From an uncultured Aquimarina sp. (GTDB lineage Bacteria; Bacteroidota; Bacteroidia; Flavobacteriales; Flavobacteriaceae): 64,000 bases of DNA. The notes beneath the pieces are model-generated. The model was given only the letters and a program-made list of their open reading frames with translations. It was not told where the DNA came from and did no database searches. Below are positions 54,189 to 63,616 of this stretch, piece by piece (the first letter of the stretch is position 1; each line of letters starts with the position of its first letter). The DNA is taken from positions 496,001 through 560,000 of the forward strand of contig CANLEM010000001.1 of the NCBI GenBank assembly GCA_947489685.1, written 5' to 3'. The translations under genes were made by a program, and so were the position numbers.

Positions 54189-55355
54189 TTAGTTTAAAAT
54201 TTTCACTTTTTGACCATCTTTTACACTTCTTGCACCTTCGCTTATAACGGCATCACCAGTGTTGATTCCGTTTAAGATTTCGATAAAGTCACCTTGCGTT
54301 TTTCCGGTTTTTACAATTACCCTTTTGGCCTCGGCTATATTTTGAGCATCTTTTCCAGAAGTTACATAAGTGTATTGATCTCCTTCAGAATTCTCAGAAA
54401 GAATACTTTGCGGGATCAGTATGGCTTTTTCGTTTGTATAATCGTTGATCTTTACTTTGGCGGTAAGGTTTGGTTTTACAGTGCCTTCATTAGCAGGAAT
54501 GCCTACTTCTACCATAAATGATCGATTATTTGGATTAATATAATTTCCTACCTGACGAATTTTAGTATTGATGGTTTTTCCTAAGACAGGAAAATAAACT
54601 TCTACATCTTTGCCTACGGTAACGCTTGGGATATAACGCTCTGGCACTTCTGTCTCGATATACATATTATTCAGATTAACAATACGAATAATTGCATTTT
54701 GACCAGGAGAAACAACGCTTCCTTGCTCAGTAATCACATCGTCAATAACACCCGAAAAAGGTGCGTTAATGGTTGTTTTTGCCAATTGACGTTTGATTTG
54801 ATTTACTGCATTTTGCTGTGCTTCAAAAGTAGTTTTGGCTTGTAAATATTGTATTTCTGAGCCTATCTTTTGTTCCCATAGTCTTTTTTGACGATCAAAA
54901 GTAGTCTTAGCCAGTTCTGTTTGAACTTCTACCTGCGATAACTGTTGGCTTAATCCTCCATCATCTATTCTTGCTAATAATTGCCCTTTAACTACTTTTT
55001 GTCCTTCTTTAACGTACACCCTAGTTAGTACTCCTCCCATTTCTGGATAAAGCACTATGTTTTGTTTAGTTTCTACATTTCCTTGCAACTCAAGGTAGTG
55101 GTTAAACAATGTGTCCTTGGCCGTTATGGTAGTTACCAGTGGTAATTTTTTTATTGTATCCAAAGAGGCAATCGCTTCATCGAGTTGTTTTAATTGATTT
55201 GCAACTTCTTGTTGTTGTGTAACAATTTCGGTCCTTTTGGCTCGTAACGCTTGAAGATTACCATCCTCAATAATTTTGTCTACAGATTTTGAGCCGTCTT
55301 GTCCACATGAAATGATAAGAAATGATATGGATAATATGGTAAGTATCTTTTTCAT
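54189..55355 (-). CDS. RND efflux periplasmic adaptor (MFP) lipoprotein
   Basis: A 388-residue membrane-fusion protein with lipoprotein signal (lipobox IISC, Cys17). A coiled-coil hairpin (about 33-65 and 130-185), a lipoyl-like barrel-sandwich domain (VYVKEGQKVVKGQLLARID and NAPFSGVIDDVITEQGSVV) and a beta-barrel with the membrane-proximal domain (to 388) follow the AcrA/CusB layout. It connects the RND pump with the TolC-type protein, from which it is 7 bases downstream. An unusual extra N-terminal coiled coil precedes the first barrel half. Confidence 0.93.
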   Translation of the reverse strand: MKKILTILSISFLIISCGQDGSKSVDKIIEDGNLQALRAKRTEIVTQQQEVANQLKQLDEAIASLDTIKKLPLVTTITAKDTLFNHYLELQGNVETKQNIVLYPEMGGVLTRVYVKEGQKVVKGQLLARIDDGGLSQQLSQVEVQTELAKTTFDRQKRLWEQKIGSEIQYLQAKTTFEAQQNAVNQIKRQLAKTTINAPFSGVIDDVITEQGSVVSPGQNAIIRIVNLNNMYIETEVPERYIPSVTVGKDVEVYFPVLGKTINTKIRQVGNYINPNNRSFMVEVGIPANEGTVKPNLTAKVKINDYTNEKAILIPQSILSENSEGDQYTYVTSGKDAQNIAEAKRVIVKTGKTQGDFIEILNGINTGDAVISEGARSVKDGQKVKILN

Positions 55356-55362
55356 AATATGG

Positions 55363-56724
55363 TTACTTATTTTTAGGTGTATTTAAAATCGTTTCTAATG
55401 CTGCTTTTTTATTAATAATATCAAGCATTGCTTGCAGTACTTCACTCTGCGAGCTGTATAATTGTAATTGAGCTTGCCTTAGGTCAAAACTCGTTGATAA
55501 CCCTTCAGAATATTTGATTTGATTCTTTTTTTCGATACGTTCTGCTAATGCTAAATTTTGTTTAGAAGTGTCAAAGTTTTCGATCGAAAGTTTGTAATCA
55601 CTTATTGCAGAGTTGTACTGAAGTTGAATTTCTTGTTGAGCTCTTATAAAATCGGTGTTAGATTGTTCAAAAGCTATTTTGGCTTGTTGAGATCTTGCAC
55701 TTCGTCTTAAAGAACTAAAAATCGGGACGTTTAGGCTAACGCCTAATATCGATGATTGAAACCATCTGGTATCGCTATCAAGAAACACAAAGTCATCATC
55801 AAAAGCAGATGTGCCGTAATTTACGAACGCTGATAAACGGGGTAGTGCACGACTTTTTTCAAGCTTAAGTTCTAACCTTCTTTGTTCGGTAAGAAGATAA
55901 GCTAATCTGTAATCCACATTGTTTTCCATGATGAAAGGTTTGCCTGTAACCGATTGATCCATATTTTTCATGGTCAAGCTGTCCAAATCATCAGCTAGTG
56001 TAGTCTTGGAGTCAACGTTAACACCAATAGCCAGATTAAACATTTGTAAGGCGATTTGTTCTAGACGTTCTGCATTACTAAGTTGATTTTTGATTTGTAA
56101 CAAAGTGATCTGTAACTGTTCGGCATCTTCTTCTTCGGCAAGACCATTTTCAAAAATTGTTTTAGTTTCCTGATAATTTTTTTCAAGAGTACTTACATTA
56201 TTTTGAAGAATTTTTACACTTTCTTGAGCTACAAGTACACTACCATAGGCATTAATTACTCCTTTTTTTACTTCGAGTAAAACTTTCTCTTCAGAGTCAT
56301 TATTAAATTGTAGAAAACTCTTTGCTGCCTCAAGTCCTACCAAATACGATCCATCAAAGATCAGTTGGTTTAATGTGGCTGTGGCAGAGGCTTGCTGTTT
56401 GGTACCAAATACTACAGGCACAAATGTTCCGGGGTTTCCGCCAGCGACTTCTCCTGGGATTAAAGTAACGGGTTGTTTTAATTGATTTTGATAATCAATA
56501 ACACCGCTTATTTGCGGTAACCCATCGGCTGTAGTTTCCCACTTTCTTTTAAGAGCTTTTGCTACATCCCGTCTTGCGTTTATAGATTGGTAGCTGTTTT
56601 CTAATGCAAACTCAATGGCTTCATCCAGAGTAAATGAATAGATAGAATCGGTTGGTGATTGTTGAGCCTGAATTGTGGCTATGCAAAGCCAACCAAGGCA
56701 AAATAACCAAAGGTTGTTTTTCAT
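55363..56724 (-). CDS. TolC-family outer-membrane efflux protein
   Basis: A 453-residue outer-membrane protein with signal peptide MKNNLWLFCLGWLCIATIQA (cleaved near QAQQ). It has long alpha-helical hairpins typical of TolC: FTLDEAIEFALENSY at the start, ATATLNQLIFDGSYLVGLEAA, and LGVSLNVPIFSSLRRSAR in the second repeat, with the final IKYSEGLSTSFDLRQAQ. It forms the exit duct of the pump. It lies 2 bases downstream of the TetR gene and begins the three-gene pump set. Confidence 0.95.
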   Translation of the reverse strand: MKNNLWLFCLGWLCIATIQAQQSPTDSIYSFTLDEAIEFALENSYQSINARRDVAKALKRKWETTADGLPQISGVIDYQNQLKQPVTLIPGEVAGGNPGTFVPVVFGTKQQASATATLNQLIFDGSYLVGLEAAKSFLQFNNDSEEKVLLEVKKGVINAYGSVLVAQESVKILQNNVSTLEKNYQETKTIFENGLAEEEDAEQLQITLLQIKNQLSNAERLEQIALQMFNLAIGVNVDSKTTLADDLDSLTMKNMDQSVTGKPFIMENNVDYRLAYLLTEQRRLELKLEKSRALPRLSAFVNYGTSAFDDDFVFLDSDTRWFQSSILGVSLNVPIFSSLRRSARSQQAKIAFEQSNTDFIRAQQEIQLQYNSAISDYKLSIENFDTSKQNLALAERIEKKNQIKYSEGLSTSFDLRQAQLQLYSSQSEVLQAMLDIINKKAALETILNTPKNK

Positions 56725-56726
56725 AT

Positions 56727-57326
56727 TTACTGTTCTTTTATTAGATTGTTTAAAATTGTACGTCCTTTTTCTGTGGTAATACCCAAAATATGGTACTCCA
56801 GATAATCATCCATGAGTTTAGTTACAGGAAACCTTTGATCTGGAAACATATGCTTGTCCTTGATACCATTGGTTCCTATAAAATAAATTCTAGAGATGAA
56901 TTCGATATCTATATTTTTTCTAAAAACTCCTTTGTCGATACCCCGTTTTAAATTGTCGACAACACATTCTTGAAATACTTCAAATTGTTGTGCCTTTAAA
57001 CCCATATGTATTTTTGGATAGTATTTTTGAAGTTGATGTAAGGGCGCTGTTTTTTCGTTTTTTAAATGAAGCATAACAAATGCCTTAATAGCATATAACT
57101 CTTCTATCGGATCAAAATTTTCTTCCAAAATAGCATTAATACCACTACTAATTTTACAAAATAGATGGTGAGTGGTAGCCTCTACAAGTTTGGTCTTATT
57201 CTGAAAATGAGTGTAAATAGTCTTTTTTGAAATACCCATTTCTGAAGCAAGGTCATCCATGGTAACGCTCTTGAAACCAAGGTTCAAAAACATGTCATTT
57301 GCCTTTTCTACGATTTTATCTTTCAT
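56727..57326 (-). CDS. TetR/AcrR-family transcriptional regulator
   Basis: A 199-residue repressor. I chose ATG 57326 (MKDKIVEKANDMF) because the HTH domain begins there; the frame upstream to 57380 would read through the promoter and operator. The N-terminal helix-turn-helix (about 18-58: SVTMDDLASEMGISKKTIYTHFQNKT, split over residues) is typical; the rest is the ligand-binding helical domain. It is the first gene of the efflux operon and probably represses it by binding the 9-base dyad at 57364-57391, being released by a pump substrate. Confidence 0.93.
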   Translation of the reverse strand: MKDKIVEKANDMFLNLGFKSVTMDDLASEMGISKKTIYTHFQNKTKLVEATTHHLFCKISSGINAILEENFDPIEELYAIKAFVMLHLKNEKTAPLHQLQKYYPKIHMGLKAQQFEVFQECVVDNLKRGIDKGVFRKNIDIEFISRIYFIGTNGIKDKHMFPDQRFPVTKLMDDYLEYHILGITTEKGRTILNNLIKEQ

Positions 57327-57350
57327 TTTTAGAGGTGCGTAATTAAGGTG

Positions 57351-57391
57351 CAAATGTAAGTACGGAAACTTTAAAAACAATAAAAGTTTCC
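57351..57391 (-). promoter_or_regulatory. Efflux operon promoter with overlapping TetR-type operator
   Basis: On the minus strand TTG (57381-57379) and TACATTTG (57358-57351) form a -33/-7 pair with a 20-base spacer. The perfect dyad GGAAACTTT (57364-57372) and AAAGTTTCC (57383-57391), with a 10-base spacer, covers the -33 box. The arrangement is what an autorepressor site should look like. Confidence 0.7.
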
Positions 57392-57523
57392 TAAGTTTTG
57401 CAATTTTTTAACATTCAAGAGCTGTTTTAATGGGTTTTGTTAACAAAAGGTTTCGAGAATGAGATCACGAAATTGATTTCTTAAGTTTAAAAAGTTTGAA
57501 TTACTTTAGCATAAAAAATTACT

Positions 57524-58498
57524 GTGCATACGATTTCTGATTATCAAGGATATTTTTTGGCTTATCTCAATCAAAAAACTGAAACAAAAGAACCTAAAAA
57601 CTTATATGAACCTATCTCTTATATTCTTAGTCTTGGAGGAAAAAGATTGAGACCAACATTAGTGTTGATGGCTTCAGAGATTTTTGGAGGATCTTATACA
57701 GAAGCTTTAGATGCGGCCCTCGCAGTGGAGGTGTTTCATAATTTTTCATTAATCCATGATGATATTATGGATGACGCTCCATTAAGAAGAGGAAAAGAGA
57801 CAGTGCACGAGAAATGGGATATTAATACAGGGATTCTCTCGGGAGATGCTATGCTCATAAATGCCTATCAACTTTTCGAGAGTTATGAAGGAGATACTTT
57901 TAGGCAATTGGCAAAACTATTTACCAAAACAGCTATCGAAGTTTGTGAAGGTCAACAATATGATATTGATTTCGAAACCCGAGATGATGTAACTATTCCG
58001 GAGTATATCAAAATGATAGAGTATAAAACGGCAGTTTTGGTCGGTGCAGCGTTAAAAATGGGAGCTATTGTTGCCAATGCTTCAGAAAGCTGTAAGTCAT
58101 CGATCTATGATTATGGTAGACTTTTAGGTTTGGCATTCCAGCTCCAGGATGATTACCTGGATGCTTTTGGAGATCCTGCAACATTTGGAAAACAAGTAGG
58201 AGGTGATATTATCGAAAATAAAAAAACATTTTTGTACTTGAAAGCACTAGAGTTTGCGTCCGAAGATGAAAAAAAACAACTTACGGGTCTATTTTCTCTA
58301 AATCCAGAGGACCCATCCGAAAAAATAAGTACTGTTAAACATCTTTTTGAAACTACGGGAGCAAAAGATGTAACTCGCAAAGAGATAGAGATGTATACCA
58401 AAAAGGCCTTTTCTGCTCTGGATAATTTAACGATTTCTGAAAACAAAAAAGATCTTTTGCGACTTTTTGGTTCTACGTTAATGAATAGGAGTGTCTAA
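57524..58498 (+). CDS. All-trans polyprenyl diphosphate synthase
   Basis: A 324-residue trans-isoprenyl diphosphate synthase that elongates allylic diphosphates, for example to the octaprenyl or heptaprenyl chain of menaquinone. The two Asp-rich motifs are present: DDIMD (79-83, in SLIHDDIMDDAPLRRG) and DDYLD (209-213, in FQLQDDYLDAFGD), with LGGKRLRP at 38-45. The start codon is GTG (57524). The product length is not determined by what I can see. The stop overlaps the GTG start of the next small gene, so the two are translationally coupled. Confidence 0.94.
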   Translation: MHTISDYQGYFLAYLNQKTETKEPKNLYEPISYILSLGGKRLRPTLVLMASEIFGGSYTEALDAALAVEVFHNFSLIHDDIMDDAPLRRGKETVHEKWDINTGILSGDAMLINAYQLFESYEGDTFRQLAKLFTKTAIEVCEGQQYDIDFETRDDVTIPEYIKMIEYKTAVLVGAALKMGAIVANASESCKSSIYDYGRLLGLAFQLQDDYLDAFGDPATFGKQVGGDIIENKKTFLYLKALEFASEDEKKQLTGLFSLNPEDPSEKISTVKHLFETTGAKDVTRKEIEMYTKKAFSALDNLTISENKKDLLRLFGSTLMNRSV

Positions 58499-58847
58499 AG
58501 ATAAAAACATAGTGCCGCTAGATGCGTTTCTTAATGAAATTTCGGCATCTGCCATCTATCCTCAGTTAGTTTTGCAAATTCAAAAAGATGTAGAACGAGC
58601 TGGAATAGATCATATTATTGATGCTGATATCCAACCAAAAGTTCTTGTTGCCGAATTACAAACGTTGCTTTTGAGTACGTTGCAAGTTAATTTTAATCAA
58701 TATGTAAACCTTTTGTATGCCGTTGATGTCCCTGAAAATGAACTGCGTCAGTTTACATCAGAAAATATAGAGGATATCGCAACATATGCGTCATTTTTAA
58801 TTCTGAAAAGAGAATGGAAAAAAGTTTGGTTTCGTAATAATCTTTAA
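58491..58847 (+). CDS. Small hypothetical protein coupled to polyprenyl synthase
   Basis: A 118-residue acidic, mostly helical, soluble protein with a GTG start (58491) that lies inside the end of the polyprenyl synthase gene (8-base overlap). No motif is visible; phrases such as LLLSTLQVNFNQYVNLLYAV and IATYASFLILKREWKKVWF suggest helical packing. I do not recognise a family, but the coupled position suggests a link to isoprenoid synthesis or simply a conserved Flavobacteriaceae pair. Its end overlaps the convergent outer-membrane gene by 4 bases. Confidence 0.7.
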   Translation: MSKDKNIVPLDAFLNEISASAIYPQLVLQIQKDVERAGIDHIIDADIQPKVLVAELQTLLLSTLQVNFNQYVNLLYAVDVPENELRQFTSENIEDIATYASFLILKREWKKVWFRNNL

Positions 58848-59383
58848 AAAAACACTCTTACAAAAGGAGCATAAGCACTGCCGTAAATACTTTTTTGATC
58901 ATCATACAAAAGATCATATCTAACACCAAAGCTTACATAGCCCGTTCGGTATCCTGCACCAACGAATAAAGCAGGGTACCAGTAATTATCAGTAAATGTT
59001 TGAGTTGGGGTTTCGATACGTGCATTTACTCCCATTTGTTCAAACTCTGCAGAAAGCTGAAACTCTGGTAGAGGATTAAATAAACCAATAATACTGCCAC
59101 CGTAGTTAGTACTTTTGATTTGTTCATTAAAATCATCGTTGTCAAAACTAGAATACCCAAAACTAAGACCTACTCCAGCACTAAACCAGGGATTAAATTC
59201 ATATACCGCCGCCGGAGCAACAATCGCATTAAAAGTATCATTAGAAAAACCGATCCCCAAATTCCCTCCAAACCGCACATTAGACCAAAAATTTTCATTT
59301 TGAGTATATCCATTGTGTAAGGAAAACAAAACAAAAGAAACTAAAGCAAAGACTTTAAATTTTTGAAGGGTATATACTTTCAT
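58844..59383 (-). CDS. Outer-membrane beta-barrel protein (porin-like)
   Basis: A 179-residue protein. ATG 59383 (MKVYTLQKFKVFALVSFVLFS) gives a signal peptide cleaved near GYTQN; the frame upstream adds residues without a signal. The mature part has alternating beta strands (NVRFGGNLGIGFSNDTF, VGAGYRTGYVSFGVRYD) and ends in the aromatic FVRVFF, as in eight-stranded barrels of the OmpW/opacity type. It is convergent with the preceding gene (4-base overlap) and divergent from sucA. The function is unknown. Confidence 0.8.
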   Translation of the reverse strand: MKVYTLQKFKVFALVSFVLFSLHNGYTQNENFWSNVRFGGNLGIGFSNDTFNAIVAPAAVYEFNPWFSAGVGLSFGYSSFDNDDFNEQIKSTNYGGSIIGLFNPLPEFQLSAEFEQMGVNARIETPTQTFTDNYWYPALFVGAGYRTGYVSFGVRYDLLYDDQKSIYGSAYAPFVRVFF

Positions 59384-59450
59384 TGTTAAATTGCTAAAAA
59401 AATGTTGCATAAATATATATATTTCAATGGTCAATAAATTGTAATTGTTG

Positions 59451-59458
59451 TATTTTTG
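59451..59458 (+). promoter_or_regulatory. Candidate -7 box of sucAB
   Basis: TATTTTTG lies 39 bases before the sucA ATG (59498) and matches TAnnTTTG. No convincing -33 box is seen. Confidence 0.4.
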
Positions 59459-59497
59459 TATCGTTTTGTCATAAAAAAGACAACTGAATGCTTACAT

Positions 59498-62272
59498 ATG
59501 GATAAATATTCATTTTTGAATGCGGCTAATACCGCATTTTTTGCAGATTTATATGATCAATACTTACAAAGCCCCGATAGCGTAGAGCCGAGTTGGAGGG
59601 CTTTTTTTCAAGGTTTTGATTTTGGTGTAGAAAACGCTAATGGTTCGGGAGAAACAATTTATGTGGATAAAGAATCAGGAGAAACTGCTGTGGTTCCTGA
59701 AAGTGTGCAGAAAGAGTTTCAGGTGGTTCGTTTAATAGATGAATACAGAACGAGAGGTCACTTGTTTACCAAAACCAATCCCGTAAGAGAAAGAAGAAAA
59801 TATAGTCCGACACTCGCTTTAGAAAACTTTGGGTTAAGTCAAGGAGATCTTAATACCGTTTTTAATGCTGGTGAAATTTTAGGAGTTGGCCCTAACACCC
59901 TAAGTAATATTATAGTTCATTTAGAACAGATTTATTGTGACTCTATCGGTATAGAGTATATGTATATCCGTAATCCCGAAGAAAGAGAATGGATACAGGC
60001 AAGGGTTAATTTTAATACCAATAGGACTAAATTTTCTGCAGATCAAAAAAAGCATATTCTTAAAAAACTGAATCAGGCAGTATCTTTTGAGAGCTTTTTG
60101 CATACCAAATATGTGGGGCAAAAACGTTTTTCTCTTGAAGGAGGAGAATCTCTGATTCCTGCTCTTGATGCATTAGTAGAGAAGGCGGCAAATTCTGGAG
60201 TGAAAGAATTTGTTATGGGTATGGCACACCGTGGTCGACTAAGTACCTTAACGAATATTTTTGGAAAAAGTCCGAAGGATATATTTAGTGAGTTTGATGG
60301 TAAGGATTATGAAGAAGCTATTTTTGATGGGGATGTAAAATATCATTTGGGGTGGACCTCAAAACGCCAAACTGATTCTGGTAAGGCAATTAACATGAAT
60401 ATTGCTCCTAATCCATCACATTTGGAAACTGTTGGAGCAGTAGTAGAAGGGATCGCGAGATCTAAACAAGATAAACATTACCGCGATAATATCTCTCAAG
60501 TATTACCTATTGTAGTGCATGGAGATGCAGCTATTGCCGGTCAGGGATTAGTCTATGAAATTGTTCAAATGGCTAGTTTAGATGGGTATAGAACGGGTGG
60601 TACTATCCATATTGTTGTAAATAATCAAATAGGATTTACCACTAATTATTTAGATGCGAGATCATCTACATATTGTACCGATGTTGGTAAGGTTACACTT
60701 TCTCCGGTACTTCATGTAAATTCTGATGATGCAGAAGCGGTTGTGCATGCGACTAATTTTGCCTTAGATTTCAGGATGACATTTAAGAGAGATGTTTTTA
60801 TTGACCTGTTAGGATACCGTAAATATGGTCATAACGAAGGAGATGAACCGCGTTTTACACAACCCAAATTATATAAGGCAATCGCCAAGCATAGAAATCC
60901 AAGAGATATTTATGCCGATAAATTGATAACCGAAGGAATTATAGATAAAGATTATGTTTCCAAATTAGAAAAAGAATATAAAGCTTCGCTTGAAGAGGAG
61001 CTGGAAGATTCTCGTAAGGTGGAAAAAACTATAATTACACCATTTATGCAAGATGAATGGGCTGGTTTTGAACGCGTGCAGGAAGATAAAATGATGGAAG
61101 TGGTCGATACCACATATGATAAAGAAAAGCTTACAGAAATTGCCGAAGTAATTACAAAACTTCCAACAGATAAAAAGTTCCTTCGCAAAATAGAAAGATT
61201 GATCGATCAACGACATAAAATGTTTTTTGAAAATGATCAATTAGATTGGGCAATGGGAGAATTACTTGCATATGGTTCTTTATTAAAAGAAGGGTATGAT
61301 GTAAGAATGAGCGGACAGGATGTAGAACGAGGAACGTTTTCTCATAGACATGCCGTAGTCAAGGTAGAAGATAGTGAAGAAGAAGTGTTGTTGCTTAATA
61401 ACCTTAAAGGAGAACAAGGAGATTTTTATATCTATAACTCCTTATTATCTGAATATGGTGTAGTAGGATTTGATTATGGTTATGCAATGGCAAGCCCGGA
61501 TACATTGACGATTTGGGAAGCACAATTTGGGGATTTTAGTAATGGTGCTCAAATCATGTTGGATCAATATATATCCTCTGCTGAGGATAAATGGAAACTT
61601 CAGAATGGTTTAGTGATGTTGTTGCCTCATGGGTATGAAGGACAGGGAGCAGAACATTCATCTGGTAGAATGGAGAGATATCTTCAACTTTGTGCAAAAG
61701 ATAATATGTTTATTGCCGATGTTACTACACCGGCCAATATGTTTCACTTGCTTCGTAGGCAGATGAAAGCAAAGTATCGCAAGCCGCTAGTTGTATTTAC
61801 ACCCAAAAGTTTGTTACGACACCCTAAGGTGCTTTCTTCAGTAGAGGAGTTTGCAACAGGAAGTTTTCAAACTGTTATAGATGATCCAAGTGCAAAAGCG
61901 AAGGAAGTAAAATCGCTGGTCTTTTGTACCGGAAAATTTTATTACGATCTTTTAGAAGAGAAAGAAAAATCAGATCGAAAAGATGTAGCCCTGGTCAGAT
62001 TAGAGCAATTATTTCCATTGCCAGCGGCAGAAATGGATAAGCTGATCAAAAAATATAAAGCTGACGAAGTAGTTTGGGCGCAAGAAGAACCTAGAAATAT
62101 GGGGGCTTTAAGTCATATGTTAATGCATTATGAAGACGCAAAAAGTTTTAGATTTGCAAGTAGAAGACCTTATGGAGCTCCAGCTGCAGGAAGTGCTACG
62201 CGATCAAAAAGAAGACACCAAGAAGTAATTGATTATGTTTTTGATAAAACAAAAAATAATCAAAGAAGATAA
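59498..62272 (+). CDS. sucA: 2-oxoglutarate dehydrogenase E1 component
   Basis: A 924-residue TPP-dependent decarboxylase of the citric-acid-cycle 2-oxoglutarate dehydrogenase complex, working with E2 (sucB) and E3. The start at ATG 59498 (MDKYSFLNAANTAFFADLYDQ begins the conserved E1 N-terminal E2-docking helix, shown split) is preferred over ATG 59456. Further landmarks are the KRFSLEGGESLIP block, the TPP site HGDAAIAGQGLVYE, NNQIGFTTN, and the C-terminal ALSHMLMHY near the end. The length is typical. sucB follows after 65 bases. Confidence 0.97.
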   Translation: MDKYSFLNAANTAFFADLYDQYLQSPDSVEPSWRAFFQGFDFGVENANGSGETIYVDKESGETAVVPESVQKEFQVVRLIDEYRTRGHLFTKTNPVRERRKYSPTLALENFGLSQGDLNTVFNAGEILGVGPNTLSNIIVHLEQIYCDSIGIEYMYIRNPEEREWIQARVNFNTNRTKFSADQKKHILKKLNQAVSFESFLHTKYVGQKRFSLEGGESLIPALDALVEKAANSGVKEFVMGMAHRGRLSTLTNIFGKSPKDIFSEFDGKDYEEAIFDGDVKYHLGWTSKRQTDSGKAINMNIAPNPSHLETVGAVVEGIARSKQDKHYRDNISQVLPIVVHGDAAIAGQGLVYEIVQMASLDGYRTGGTIHIVVNNQIGFTTNYLDARSSTYCTDVGKVTLSPVLHVNSDDAEAVVHATNFALDFRMTFKRDVFIDLLGYRKYGHNEGDEPRFTQPKLYKAIAKHRNPRDIYADKLITEGIIDKDYVSKLEKEYKASLEEELEDSRKVEKTIITPFMQDEWAGFERVQEDKMMEVVDTTYDKEKLTEIAEVITKLPTDKKFLRKIERLIDQRHKMFFENDQLDWAMGELLAYGSLLKEGYDVRMSGQDVERGTFSHRHAVVKVEDSEEEVLLLNNLKGEQGDFYIYNSLLSEYGVVGFDYGYAMASPDTLTIWEAQFGDFSNGAQIMLDQYISSAEDKWKLQNGLVMLLPHGYEGQGAEHSSGRMERYLQLCAKDNMFIADVTTPANMFHLLRRQMKAKYRKPLVVFTPKSLLRHPKVLSSVEEFATGSFQTVIDDPSAKAKEVKSLVFCTGKFYYDLLEEKEKSDRKDVALVRLEQLFPLPAAEMDKLIKKYKADEVVWAQEEPRNMGALSHMLMHYEDAKSFRFASRRPYGAPAAGSATRSKRRHQEVIDYVFDKTKNNQRR

Positions 62273-62337
62273 ATTTAGATAATAACTATAGTTAAAGAGT
62301 TTCCAAAGGAAATTATACAAAGGATAAATTCAGAATT

Positions 62338-63558
62338 ATGGCTTTAGAAATGAAAGTCCCATCACCGGGAGAATCTATTACAGAAGTAGAAATTGCTCAA
62401 TGGCTTGTTGAGTCTGGTGATTATGTTGAAAAAGATCAAGCAATTGCAGAAGTTGATAGTGATAAAGCAACACTTGAGTTACCTGCTGAAGAAAGTGGTA
62501 TTATTACTTTAATGGCCGAAGAAGGTGATGCAGTTGCAGTAGGGCAGGTAGTTTGTCTTATCGATACTGATGCAGCAAAACCTGAAGGAGGAGATGCTAA
62601 AGCAGCTGCGGCGGCTGAAACTCCAAAGGCGGAAGAGAAAAAAGTTGAAACTCCTGTTGCTCCTGCGAAGACAGAAACGTATGCTACGGGAACAGCTTCT
62701 CCAGCGGCTAAAAAAGTACTGGCAGAAAAAGGAATCGATGCTACCCAAGTAAAAGGTACAGGTAGAGATGGGCGAATTACTAAGGCTGATGCTTTAGATG
62801 CAAAACCATCTCTGGGAACACCTGGACTTGGAGCCAGAGGAGAAAGTCGTAAAAAATTATCAATGCTTCGTCGTAAAGTAGCAGAGCGTTTGGTTTCGGT
62901 TAAAAATGAAACTGCTATGTTAACTACATTTAATGAAGTTGATATGCAACCTATTTTTGATCTTCGTAGTCAATATAAAGAAACCTTTAAAAGTAAGCAT
63001 GGTGTGAGTTTAGGGTTTATGTCCTTCTTTACATTAGCTTGTGTTAGGGCTTTAAAAATGTATCCCGCTGTAAACTCTATGATCGATGGAAAAGAAATGA
63101 TTTCTTACGATTTCCAGGATATTAGTATTGCAGTTTCTGGTCCTAAAGGATTAATGGTGCCTGTAATTCGTAATGCCGAAAATCTTAGCTTTAGAGGTGT
63201 AGAGTCTGAAGTGAAACGTTTGGCTGTTAGAGCTCGTGATGGTCAAATCACAGTAGATGAAATGACTGGAGGAACTTTTACCATAACCAACGGTGGAGTA
63301 TTTGGTAGCATGCTATCGACACCAATTATTAACCCTCCGCAAAGTGCAATTTTGGGAATGCATAATATTGTAGAACGCCCAATAGTAAGAGATGGCCAGA
63401 TTGTTGTAGCACCAATTATGTATGTTGCATTATCATATGATCATCGAATTATCGATGGAAAAGAATCTGTTGGATTCTTGGTAGCGGTAAAAGAAGCATT
63501 AGAAAATCCTGAAGAATTATTGATGGACACTAATGTAACAAAAGCACTAGAATTGTAA
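62338..63558 (+). CDS. sucB: Dihydrolipoamide succinyltransferase, E2 of 2-oxoglutarate dehydrogenase
   Basis: A 406-residue core subunit. The N-terminal lipoyl domain (about 1-78) carries the lipoylated lysine in DSDKATLEL (Lys43). A flexible Ala/Lys/Glu/Pro-rich linker and a peripheral E1/E3-binding domain follow (about 118-155, [20 protein letters not shown]). The CoA-dependent acyltransferase domain (about 175-406) carries the catalytic His and Asp in DHRIIDGKE. The C-terminal [14 protein letters not shown] phrase matches succinyl rather than acetyl transferases. It is ended by a terminator at 63587-63613. Confidence 0.97.
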   Translation: MALEMKVPSPGESITEVEIAQWLVESGDYVEKDQAIAEVDSDKATLELPAEESGIITLMAEEGDAVAVGQVVCLIDTDAAKPEGGDAKAAAAAETPKAEEKKVETPVAPAKTETYATGTASPAAKKVLAEKGIDATQVKGTGRDGRITKADALDAKPSLGTPGLGARGESRKKLSMLRRKVAERLVSVKNETAMLTTFNEVDMQPIFDLRSQYKETFKSKHGVSLGFMSFFTLACVRALKMYPAVNSMIDGKEMISYDFQDISIAVSGPKGLMVPVIRNAENLSFRGVESEVKRLAVRARDGQITVDEMTGGTFTITNGGVFGSMLSTPIINPPQSAILGMHNIVERPIVRDGQIVVAPIMYVALSYDHRIIDGKESVGFLVAVKEALENPEELLMDTNVTKALEL

Positions 63559-63586
63559 TAAGAATATAACAAGTATAGTATAAAAG

Positions 63587-63613
63587 ACCTCAGTACATAA
63601 CTGAGGTTTTTTT
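63587..63613 (+). terminator. Terminator of sucAB
   Basis: ACCTCAGT (63587-63594) and ACTGAGGT (63600-63607) form a hairpin with a five-base loop, followed by a T run to 63613. Confidence 0.85.
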
Positions 63614-63616
63614 GAT

